From positions 1-6,377 of the forward strand of contig JAJYFP010000039.1 of NCBI GenBank assembly GCA_021790855.1: a stretch of 6,377 bases of DNA. The letters run 5' to 3'. The notes under the pieces are model-generated. The model saw nothing but the letters and a program-made list of their open reading frames with translations. It was not told where the DNA came from and did no database searches. The position numbers and the translations under genes are program-made. Shown one piece after another: positions 1 through 5,345 of the stretch. Positions within the stretch are counted from its first letter, which is position 1. Each line of letters starts with the position of its first letter. This stretch comes from Actinomycetes bacterium (GTDB lineage: Bacteria; Actinomycetota; Acidimicrobiia; Acidimicrobiales; Acidimicrobiaceae).

Positions 1-143
1 CCAATCCACAGCGCTTTGGATTTTGGCGAAACTTCGCAGATCACATCCACCTTGGTTCTCGCTTGGAGGTTAACTCAGCTCAGGTTAGAGAGGTCATCGC
101 AGTCCTCGAAGAAGCTCACAAGGCTACACTGGCAGTCCAGTGA
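1..143 (+). CDS. Gfo/Idh/MocA-type oxidoreductase, C-terminal end (partial)
   Basis: The gene enters from outside the window; its last 46 codons read in the frame starting at base 3 and stop at TGA 141-143. The visible tail runs from NPQRFGFWRNFADHI through NSAQVREVIAVLEEAH to LAVQ. An aromatic segment, then a V-x-S-x-x-x-R-E-V-I-x-V-L-E-x-A helix close to the end, is typical of the C-terminus of Gfo/Idh/MocA NAD(P)-dependent sugar and polyol oxidoreductases. This is known of the family; the catalytic residues lie outside the window, so the assignment rests on the tail alone. The stop overlaps the GTG start of the next gene by four bases (GTGA), and the next gene is of the same family, so the two are probably translationally coupled and may act on related substrates. 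The tail is short, so another dehydrogenase family cannot be excluded. Confidence 0.6.
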   Translation, partial: NPQRFGFWRNFADHIHLGSRLEVNSAQVREVIAVLEEAHKATLAVQ

Positions 144-1147
144 ACTCCCCAACATCAATAAGGCTCGGCGTTATCGGAGCGACGAGTCAAGTGGCGCAAG
201 TAGGTGTAATTCCAGCCATTTTGAGTTCTCGATTCGCAAGACTACAGGCTGTCTCCTCTCGTAGTTATCAAGACGTACCTCAAGGAGTACTTGGAGTACG
301 CAACTACTCCAGGTACGAGGATCTACTACAAGATATAGAGATAGATGCCGTATATGTAGCACTTCCAAACCACCTTCATCTGGAGGTTGTACTCAAGGCT
401 CTCGACTCTAACAAACACGTACTTTGCGAAAAACCATTGGCAATCTCTGAGTCAGACTTCAATTTAATGAGAGATGCCGCTTCAAAGCGTTCACTAACGC
501 TGGCAGAGGCCTACATGACGGCGTATCATCCAAGGAATCGCCTAGCCCTCTCTTTAGTCAATGAGGTGAACTTTGGTGACGTACAGACTATCTACTCGAC
601 CTTTTCAGGTACTTTAGACCCACTGGCAGGGTATCGTATGAACAGGCACGAAGGTGGAGGGTCTCTATGGGACATCGGAATATACGCTCTATCTCCGGTA
701 CTGAAGATTCTTGGACCCACACCCCAGCAAGTGTCTCTAAGGGTACAAAAGGCGGATAGTTCGGGTGTAGACCTTCGCACAACGATGGTCATTGACTATC
801 CCGCAAACCAGGTTGCGTTTGTGCATACTTCATTTATATCATCGGAGAGCCAGCTTCTAAAAGTCATTGGCTCCAAGCAGTCAATTGAGATCCAAAGGGC
901 TTGTACACCTAGTTCAAGCGATACAGAGATCATCATTAGCGATACCAAAGGACAGATAACTCATCTATCCGCTAAATCCCAAGGTCCCTATGAGGCAATG
1001 ATTGACGAGTTTTCAGCTTCACTTTCACAAGGACAGACACCGCTATGGAGTCTAGAGGACTCACTAAGAACTTTACGGGTAATAGAGCGCCTATACAACG
1101 AATCGGCTTACCCTTTAGACCGATTCGTTGTGTCTAACTTTCTCTAG
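140..1147 (+). CDS. Gfo/Idh/MocA family oxidoreductase
   Basis: This is a complete 335-residue cytoplasmic NAD(P)-dependent oxidoreductase, of normal family length (about 330-380). An N-terminal Rossmann fold starts with beta-strand IRLGVIGATSQVAQ (7-20). The family lysine motif CEKPLA is at 96-101, with Lys98 as the expected catalytic base. AEAYMTAYHP (122-131) matches the glucose-fructose oxidoreductase/dihydrodiol dehydrogenase branch. GGGSLWDIGIYAL (172-184) carries the conserved Asp178 and Tyr182 of the active site and opens the C-terminal beta-sheet domain. An oddity is the nucleotide loop, which reads G-A-T-S-Q-V-A instead of the common G-x-G-x-x-G/A. The GTG at 140 is the only start codon between the upstream in-frame stops and the Rossmann strand, and no strong Shine-Dalgarno precedes it, in keeping with coupling to the upstream gene (GTGA overlap). 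The substrate cannot be read from sequence; sugars, inositols or their derivatives are usual. A perfect hairpin lies in its last codons. Confidence 0.92.
   Translation: MNSPTSIRLGVIGATSQVAQVGVIPAILSSRFARLQAVSSRSYQDVPQGVLGVRNYSRYEDLLQDIEIDAVYVALPNHLHLEVVLKALDSNKHVLCEKPLAISESDFNLMRDAASKRSLTLAEAYMTAYHPRNRLALSLVNEVNFGDVQTIYSTFSGTLDPLAGYRMNRHEGGGSLWDIGIYALSPVLKILGPTPQQVSLRVQKADSSGVDLRTTMVIDYPANQVAFVHTSFISSESQLLKVIGSKQSIEIQRACTPSSSDTEIIISDTKGQITHLSAKSQGPYEAMIDEFSASLSQGQTPLWSLEDSLRTLRVIERLYNESAYPLDRFVVSNFL
1095..1131 (+). repeat. Perfect 12-bp inverted repeat (hairpin) in the end of the oxidoreductase gene
   Basis: Arm ACAACGAATCGG (1095-1106) is exactly the reverse complement of CCGATTCGTTGT (1120-1131), with a 13-nt loop. 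The stem can grow by a T-G and an A-T pair at its base. It sits in codons for Y-N-E-S-A-Y-P-L-D-R-F-V-V, 16 bp before the stop codon, and ends just before a moderately pyrimidine-rich run (GTCTAACTTTCTCT). A match this long is unlikely by chance in a window of this size. It could end or weaken transcription between the oxidoreductase pair and the hydrolase, or protect an mRNA 3' end. The U-tract is poor, so the terminator role is inference; the repeat itself is directly seen. Confidence 0.85.
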
Positions 1148-1209
1148 CAAGAATTTGCCTATGCGAACACAGTTAGGAACATTTTCACACTAAAAAGAGT
1201 TAAGCATTT

Positions 1210-2076
1210 GTGAAGTCAAACTATGTGAAGCTACCTAACGGTTATCGTCTGCATTACCTCTTGGGACCAGGAGAAGTCTCATCGGTCCTTATGGTACATG
1301 GTCTTGCCTCAAATGCCAAGATGTACGCTGGTGTTGGCGAGATACTTCAAAAAGCAGGTATAAGGGTTGTATCTCTAGATCAAAGAGGGCACGGAAAATC
1401 CGACAAACCTGAAACGGGATACGACTACGAGACACTTGTCAGCGACTTACACGAGTTTTTATCTTTAATGGTAGACATCGGCGCATTGACAAAGCCAGTA
1501 CTCCTAGTAGGTCAGTCTTTTGGGTGTTCAGTAGTAGAAAACTATGCTCTTAGATACCCACACGAGGTCAGAGGAATCGTACTTATAGATGGTGGGTACC
1601 GCTCTATGAAACTTGACTTCCCTACGTGGGACAGGTGTGAAGTTGCCCTAGCACCCCCAGAGCTTCAAGGACAAAACTTTGATTCCTTGTCTAAGATGCT
1701 AAAGCACTATATGTCAGAGTTCCCTATAAGCGCAATAGATGGCGCCTTAGCTAACTTTACCGAAGGCGAAGATGGGTTCATGAAAGCCAATCTTCCCAAA
1801 CATCTTCACATGAAAATTCTTCACGAACTTTGGAAACAGTCGCCGGAGGATATATTTCCTGTTCTAAGCGTTCCATTTGTCTTTGTTACCGCTATCAACA
1901 GAGAAATGCACGACCCAGAAGTAAAAAGAAACGCTGTTGCCACGCTCCGCCGGAGCTCTAAAGTCGACTCCGCTGAGTATTGGATAAGTGGTCATCATGA
2001 CCTCCATGCACAACACCCTGCGGAGATAGCTGACATTATACTTAACGAGCTAGCACAAGGAGTATTTGCACAGTAA
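1210..2076 (+). CDS. Alpha/beta hydrolase
   Basis: This is a 288-residue soluble alpha/beta-hydrolase-fold protein of normal length for the family. The oxyanion segment VHGLASNAKMY is at 29-39 and the strand-4 loop DQRGHGKSDKP at 57-67. The nucleophile elbow GQSFG is at 101-105 with Ser103 as nucleophile. The C-terminal GHHDLHAQHP (261-270) places the catalytic histidine most likely at His263. The acid residue is less clear: the usual position after strand 7 (VPFVFVTAINREMHD) lacks an Asp in register, while IDGG (126-129) offers Asp127 after strand 6. Residues between about 135 and 215 form the lid. The start is GTG at 1210, with a weak purine stretch (AAAAAGAG) upstream; GTG 1225 is a poorer choice because it would cut the first strand. 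It lies 62 bp after the oxidoreductase and overlaps the next gene by one base, so the two are co-translated. Esterase, lipase, epoxide hydrolase or C-C hydrolase activity cannot be told apart here. Confidence 0.9.
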   Translation: MKSNYVKLPNGYRLHYLLGPGEVSSVLMVHGLASNAKMYAGVGEILQKAGIRVVSLDQRGHGKSDKPETGYDYETLVSDLHEFLSLMVDIGALTKPVLLVGQSFGCSVVENYALRYPHEVRGIVLIDGGYRSMKLDFPTWDRCEVALAPPELQGQNFDSLSKMLKHYMSEFPISAIDGALANFTEGEDGFMKANLPKHLHMKILHELWKQSPEDIFPVLSVPFVFVTAINREMHDPEVKRNAVATLRRSSKVDSAEYWISGHHDLHAQHPAEIADIILNELAQGVFAQ

Positions 2077-3425
2077 TGATGCAACACGAAGCAACACATT
2101 ACCAAGGCACGCTATGTGTAATGGGGTCTGGTGAGACCGCTCCAACGATGGTGAAGGTTCACCGATCATTGTTGGAGAACAATCAACATACAGCGACCGA
2201 CCCACTTTACAGCATTATCGATACACCTTACGGTTTTCAAGAGAACGCCGACGAACTCTCTCAAAAGGCAGTCGAATACTTTAGAGTCTCTCTGAACAAA
2301 AGCTTCAAAGTCGCTACTTTACGGTCGTTAAGCCAAGTAGGAGGCTACGTGCAAGACGTCTTTTACGATCAACTGCAGCGTTCACAGTATCTATTCGCTG
2401 GACCAGGGAGTCCAACGTACGCTCTTAAAGTTTGGGAAGAGTTGCAGCTAGGATCTTTGCTTGAGAAGATCCTTCTTGAGCGCAGAGTCGTCACGTTTTC
2501 ATCTGCGGCAGCACTAACCTTAGGAAGTTTCACCCTTCCTGTTTATGAGATATACAAAGCCGGGGAAGTCGTTCGATGGGAAGTTGGGCTCGGGCTTTTT
2601 GAAAAGTTATTTGCTCTAAAAGTCGCAGTGATTCCTCACTATAACAATCAAGAGGGCGGCACCCATGACACTAGATACTGTTACATGGGCGAGCGCCGCA
2701 TCAAGATTCTCGAAGACGCTCTACCAGACGACGCTTTCATTTTGGGTGTCGATGAACACTCAGGAATCATCTTTGATCTTAAAGCACAAAGCGTTGAAAC
2801 GGTAGGCATTAGCGCAGTGACTTTACGAAAGCATGGAGACACGATGCAGATTCCCTCAGGGTCAAAGATGGATATCGAGACGTTCTTTAAAATACCAGCT
2901 GCAAAGCTGAAGTCTATCGAGATCACAAAGACCACGAGTCCAGGTCTTAACCCAGGTATAGTTCACATAACCTCAGAGAAAACAGACGATACGAAAACCC
3001 ATGTAGTCTCCGATCCTCTAGAAGCAGAACTCAGACGCCTGAAGAAAGAGTTCGAAACTGAGATTGAAACACCAAACTTCGAAGAAGCTTCGAAAAAGAT
3101 TTTGGAACTCGAATCGACGTTAACGGAGTGGTCTACCGACTCCTTACTCTCAGACTTCGATAAACAAGGAAGGGCGCTCCTGCGAAGCATGATCGTCCGT
3201 CTCGGATCCGAAGCTGCAGCTAGAGCTATTGATAAATCTTGTTTGCTTACACCGTTCATCGAGTTTTTGATAAAAGACCGCTCAATCGCACGCTCCACCA
3301 AAGACTTTACAAAGTCAGACGAAATCCGAGATTTTCTCATACACAGTGGAATCGAGATTCAAGACTCCTCTCAAGGAACTTCATGGTCTCTAAGAGACGC
3401 TATAGTGTCTTCTACGGATAACTAG
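2076..3425 (+). CDS. Peptidase S51/GATase1-like protein fused to a CysS C-terminal-like domain
   Basis: This 449-residue soluble protein has two parts. Residues 10 to about 285 match the peptidase S51 (dipeptidase E/cyanophycinase) branch of class I glutamine-amidotransferase-like folds: GSGETAPTM (17-25), AGPGSPTYAL (108-117), the nucleophile turn SSAAALTLG (142-150) with Ser143, VIPHYNNQ (185-192) with His188, and GVDEHSGIIFD (224-234) with Glu227. Ser-His-Glu is the known S51 triad; the turn is S-A-A-A rather than the usual S-A-G-A. A charged helical linker (about 313-350) follows. Residues 360-441 resemble the C-terminal tRNA-recognition end of cysteinyl-tRNA synthetase, ending FLIKDRSIAR, KDFTKSDEIRDFLIHSGIEI and GTSWSLRD. 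The synthetase catalytic domain is absent, so this is not CysS. S51 enzymes alone are about 230-290 residues. ATG 2076 overlaps the hydrolase stop (TAATG); ATG 2079 is in frame and equally possible. AAGGAG (2057-2062) lies 13 nt upstream, rather far. The stop is 3 nt from tRNA-Glu. Peptidase activity is inferred; the fold is well supported. Confidence 0.88.
   Translation: MMQHEATHYQGTLCVMGSGETAPTMVKVHRSLLENNQHTATDPLYSIIDTPYGFQENADELSQKAVEYFRVSLNKSFKVATLRSLSQVGGYVQDVFYDQLQRSQYLFAGPGSPTYALKVWEELQLGSLLEKILLERRVVTFSSAAALTLGSFTLPVYEIYKAGEVVRWEVGLGLFEKLFALKVAVIPHYNNQEGGTHDTRYCYMGERRIKILEDALPDDAFILGVDEHSGIIFDLKAQSVETVGISAVTLRKHGDTMQIPSGSKMDIETFFKIPAAKLKSIEITKTTSPGLNPGIVHITSEKTDDTKTHVVSDPLEAELRRLKKEFETEIETPNFEEASKKILELESTLTEWSTDSLLSDFDKQGRALLRSMIVRLGSEAAARAIDKSCLLTPFIEFLIKDRSIARSTKDFTKSDEIRDFLIHSGIEIQDSSQGTSWSLRDAIVSSTDN
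3401..3406 (+). promoter_or_regulatory. Possible -10 element for tRNA-Glu inside the upstream gene
   Basis: TATAGT matches the sigma-70 -10 consensus at five of six bases and lies 22 bases before the tRNA 5' end, a suitable distance. No convincing -35 is found at 16-18 bp upstream (the 17-bp position reads ACTTCA). The tRNA may equally be cut from read-through transcript of the preceding gene. Weak call. Confidence 0.2.
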
Positions 3426-3428
3426 CAC

Positions 3429-3504
3429 GCCCCCATCGTCTAGTGGACTAGGACGTCGCCCTTTCACGGCGGTAACACGGGTTCGAATCCCGTTGGGGGT
3501 GCCA
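3429..3504 (+). tRNA. tRNA-Glu (anticodon TTC)
   Basis: This is a complete 76-nt tRNA with encoded CCA. The acceptor stem GCCCCCA (3429-3435) pairs with TGGGGGT (3494-3500), followed by discriminator G3501 and CCA 3502-3504. The D arm holds the TCGTCTAG-TGG-ACTAGGAC pattern typical of tRNA-Glu. The anticodon loop CTTTCAC (3461-3467) carries TTC at 3463-3465, inside a TCGCC/GGCGG stem. The T arm is ACGGG-TTCGAAT-CCCGT. It resembles the well-known E. coli tRNA-Glu closely. It reads GAA and GAG codons and, as Glu-tRNA, may also feed tetrapyrrole synthesis. The first acceptor pair is G1-U72 instead of G-C, and the top anticodon pair is U-G; both are mild deviations. It begins 3 nt after the stop of the preceding gene, and degenerate DNA starts right after it. 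No copy of its 3' end is seen in the rest of the window. Confidence 0.97.
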
Positions 3505-4081
3505 CTTCTAATGTCCTTCTGTATCGATTTTGATGGTTATCTTGACAACGGAGATGCGTTCTTCCAGCGATGCTACGTAGCTGGTTCAGCTGGCTCTAGT
3601 AGAGACGGAAATGTAGGGTTCAACTTTTTGCAAGGGTTACCTGCCTCAAGCTGTGGAAAATCACCCCGAGTCTTTGGAACACTAACTATCTGAGGGTATA
3701 ACTACTGGCGCATCATCGACTTTCGAAATTTATTTATCCTTAGACAACGAAGGAAAGCGACTGTCAGCTACCGGTTACCGAGATTCACGTAGGCAACCAG
3801 TTGTAGGCTGAGACACAGTGCCCTTGAAGTCTTGGAGCTAAACTGCCCTAAAGTCCGAAATGAAACAAATCACTGGCTCTCATACATCCTGTGGCACCGG
3901 TCTCAACTACAGCCAATCACACTCAAGAAGAACTCTAGGAGGTTCTCAAATCATAGAGTTGTCTATCCAACCCAGGCAAGTCAGCCTTTGGCGAAGACCA
4001 ATAGACCTATAGGTGTCGACAGAGCATCAAAGATATAGCTACTACCACTGATAGGCTGATGCCAATCTTTTCCCAGCGCTT
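3505..4081 (+). other. Degenerate region without an intact gene
   Basis: No reading frame of convincing length or family likeness covers these 577 bases on either strand. The + strand frame open through 3504-3693 (reading through the tRNA end and beyond) gives a peptide with no recognisable domain. A short stretch at about 3692-3811 reads EGITTGASSTFEIYLSLDNE before a stop, and a third frame is open at about 3841-4013 (KSEMKQITGSHTSCGTGLNY). These frame-switching fragments look like remains of one or more decayed genes, possibly a surface protein like the one broken at 4927-5285, but I cannot assign them. No integrase, terminator with a U-tract or tRNA-fragment repeat is seen. Confidence 0.5.
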
Positions 4082-4865
4082 TCATGAGATATCTGATCCG
4101 GCAAGCTGCCTAATGAGCATCCTCGAATGAATCGCCCATATGAACCCTTCGGTCGCTTGTGGATCTCTTTCGTAGCGAATTTCAAGTCGTTGGTTATTCA
4201 TCAAACATGACCATGTCCTCTCCACCACCCAACGCCTAGGGAGCACTTCGAATTGATGAGTATGGATTCTTTTTACGACCTCGACGGAGACGTGATATCT
4301 CTGGCATTCCTCTACGAATGTTCTTTTGAAACCCGAGTCACAAAAGATCATTTTCAACCTTCCCCTGCACATCCTCGCCTTATGCATGATCCAGGTTCCA
4401 CCGATGTTGTAAGAGATGGAGGCAACCATGGCTATAGCAGCGATTAGATGTCCCATGGTGTCAACGGCCCTAAAGGTCTTCCTTTGTGTTATCTCCTTAC
4501 CAGTGTTGTATTTCCTGGTAGAACTAGTTAGAGTCGTGAAACTTCGTATACTCAAAGTATCGACTACGCCAGTAGATGGGTTAGCAGTGTCGTTCCTCTT
4601 TCTCCCTAAGTACTTCAATGAGTTTCTCTCCTGCTCTCTTTTAGGTTCCATCTCTCGACAAGTTCACATAGCAACCATGTACAGTACGCCAGCTGGGTAG
4701 CTAGATCGAAGATCTCTCTACTTACAACCTGTCGCAGTGACGTAAAGGACTTCATCTACGAGGTCTCGCTTCTCCACTTTGATACCTAAGCGATGTAAAC
4801 CTCTCCGCCATAGATAAAGAAGAGATCGCAGATGAGACTTCACTCCTTACCTGTTAGGCAGCCAT
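4082..4865 (-). pseudogene. Decayed IS5-family (IS402-like) transposase
   Basis: The element is read on the minus strand in three frames. Part A, from about 4865, gives HRLGIKVEKRDLVDEV and VLYVTATGCK, then a TAG (4718-4720) where the family has Trp, then RDLRSSYPA. A shift leads to part B, WRTVHGCYVNLSRDGT, a TAA (4641-4643), then KRAGEKLIEVLREKER. A second shift near 4590 leads to part C, open to the stop at 4082-4084. Part C carries the catalytic core: first Asp in GVVDTLSIRS (codon 4559-4561), second Asp in IFCDSGF (4337-4339), and Glu in LPRRWVVERTWS (4220-4222), followed by RYERDPQATEGFIWAIHSR. The D-D-E order and the RRWVVERT block are hallmarks of IS5-family DDE transposases. An early TAA follows the probable ATG (4863-4865). 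Total length, about 260 codons, matches an intact enzyme, so decay is by point changes and small indels, not by large deletion. The enzyme would have moved the element by cut-and-paste; it is now inactive. Clear terminal inverted repeats were not found. Confidence 0.85.
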
Positions 4866-4926
4866 ATGTAACAACGCCAGGTTTCCGATAGGATTTGGAT
4901 ACCACTATTTTGAGCTCTTATAATAG

Positions 4927-5285
4927 ACCCTGCCGGGAGTTGCAACTTTCAAAACGCAGATTATCCGCACGCCTCCACACACAACCCTGGCAAAATCAAA
5001 GGCAGATGGGGAGTCATTTGTTCCACTCAGCAAGGGTTTATTACGCTCTCCACTTCCATCTGGGAAAAGTTTTCAAACGCCTTCGACAGTTACTACTTGG
5101 AAGTAGCGGATAAGACGAATACCTATAAAAACGTGTCGAGTGTGAAGCAACAGTTCGTTACGTACAACCGAAGCGGCCAAGGCACACAAACTTACTACGT
5201 TCAAGCGGTTGCTAATTTTGGGAGCGATGGCAACTCTGCTACAATTAATACACAATCACCAGCTATTTCTGTCACATGCAATTAG
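4927..5285 (+). pseudogene. Broken fibronectin type III-like (surface/secreted) protein, C-terminal remnant
   Basis: Two frames join into one domain-like sequence. The first (from 4927, just after the in-frame stop TAG 4924-4926) reads TLPGVATFKTQIIRTPP and then KADGESFVPLSKG. Near 5030 the likeness moves to the frame that ends at TAG 5283-5285: FITLSTSIWEKFSNAF, DSYYLEVADKTNTYKNV, TQTYYVQAVANFGSDGNSA, and a C-terminal SPAISVTCN. The alternation of a D-S-Y-x-L-E-V strand and a T-Y-Y-V-Q-A-V-x-N-x-G strand is typical of fibronectin type III repeats in bacterial cell-surface or secreted proteins. There is no start codon with a ribosome site and no signal peptide, so only the end of a longer gene remains, perhaps cut off by the IS element next to it. 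The domain call is by eye and moderate in strength; the last 60 codons alone are open from a TTG at 5097 but are not likely to be a gene. Confidence 0.5.
5218..5245 (+). promoter_or_regulatory. Candidate sigma-70 promoter with extended -10
   Basis: TTGGGA (5218-5223) and TACAAT (5240-5245) are 16 bp apart, with TG at 5237-5238 one base before the -10, giving an extended -10 (TGCTACAAT). It faces the unknown gene starting at 5346 and would start transcription near 5252, leaving a leader of roughly 90 nt. It lies inside the broken fibronectin-like remnant, so it may be a chance match, but no better promoter is seen before that gene. Confidence 0.35.
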
Positions 5286-5333
5286 AGATCGCGAGCAGTA
5301 GCAATGTTAAAGAAACAAGCTTGTAAAGTCGTT

Positions 5334-5338
5334 AGGAG
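5334..5338 (+). promoter_or_regulatory. Shine-Dalgarno AGGAG deciding the GTG 5346 start
   Basis: AGGAG is followed by 7 nt and then GTG at 5346-5348, in frame with the long reading frame. The upstream ATG at 5304 has only a loose GAG/GCAG context. The spacing and match favour translation from 5346. Confidence 0.6.
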
Positions 5339-5345
5339 CGATAAG

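Noticed and set aside
16..264. Open frame on + from TTG 16
   Set aside because: It overlaps both the partial oxidoreductase tail and the start of the complete oxidoreductase in another frame, and its peptide has no domain likeness.
3078..3094. TTCGAAG-AAG-CTTCGAA hairpin followed by A/T runs, resembling a terminator
   Set aside because: It lies mid-gene in codons for F-E-E-A-S-K, where repeated GAA/TTC-type codons produce such symmetry easily; a terminator here would cut the gene.
2963..3340. 125-codon minus-strand frame inside the S51-CysS-like gene
   Set aside because: It is fully antisense to a well-supported gene, rich in Ser as expected of a shadow frame, and without ribosome site or family likeness.
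3429..3504. Attachment-site duplication of the tRNA-Glu 3' end
   Set aside because: I looked for a second TTCGAATCCCG-type stretch to the right; only short TTCGAAT pieces (such as near 4244 and 5355) occur, without the rest of the T arm.
3564..3584. CCAGC...GCTGG with the inner palindrome GCTACGTAGC
   Set aside because: 10-bp palindromes are expected several times in a window of this size, and no U-tract or known operator pattern follows.
3493..3693. 66-codon frame starting inside the tRNA 3' end
   Set aside because: The start overlaps the tRNA, no ribosome site is present and the peptide has no recognisable motif.
4416..4700. 94-codon + strand frame with a hydrophobic stretch that looks like a membrane segment
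   Set aside because: It is antisense to the transposase pseudogene, whose catalytic motifs are clear on the other strand.
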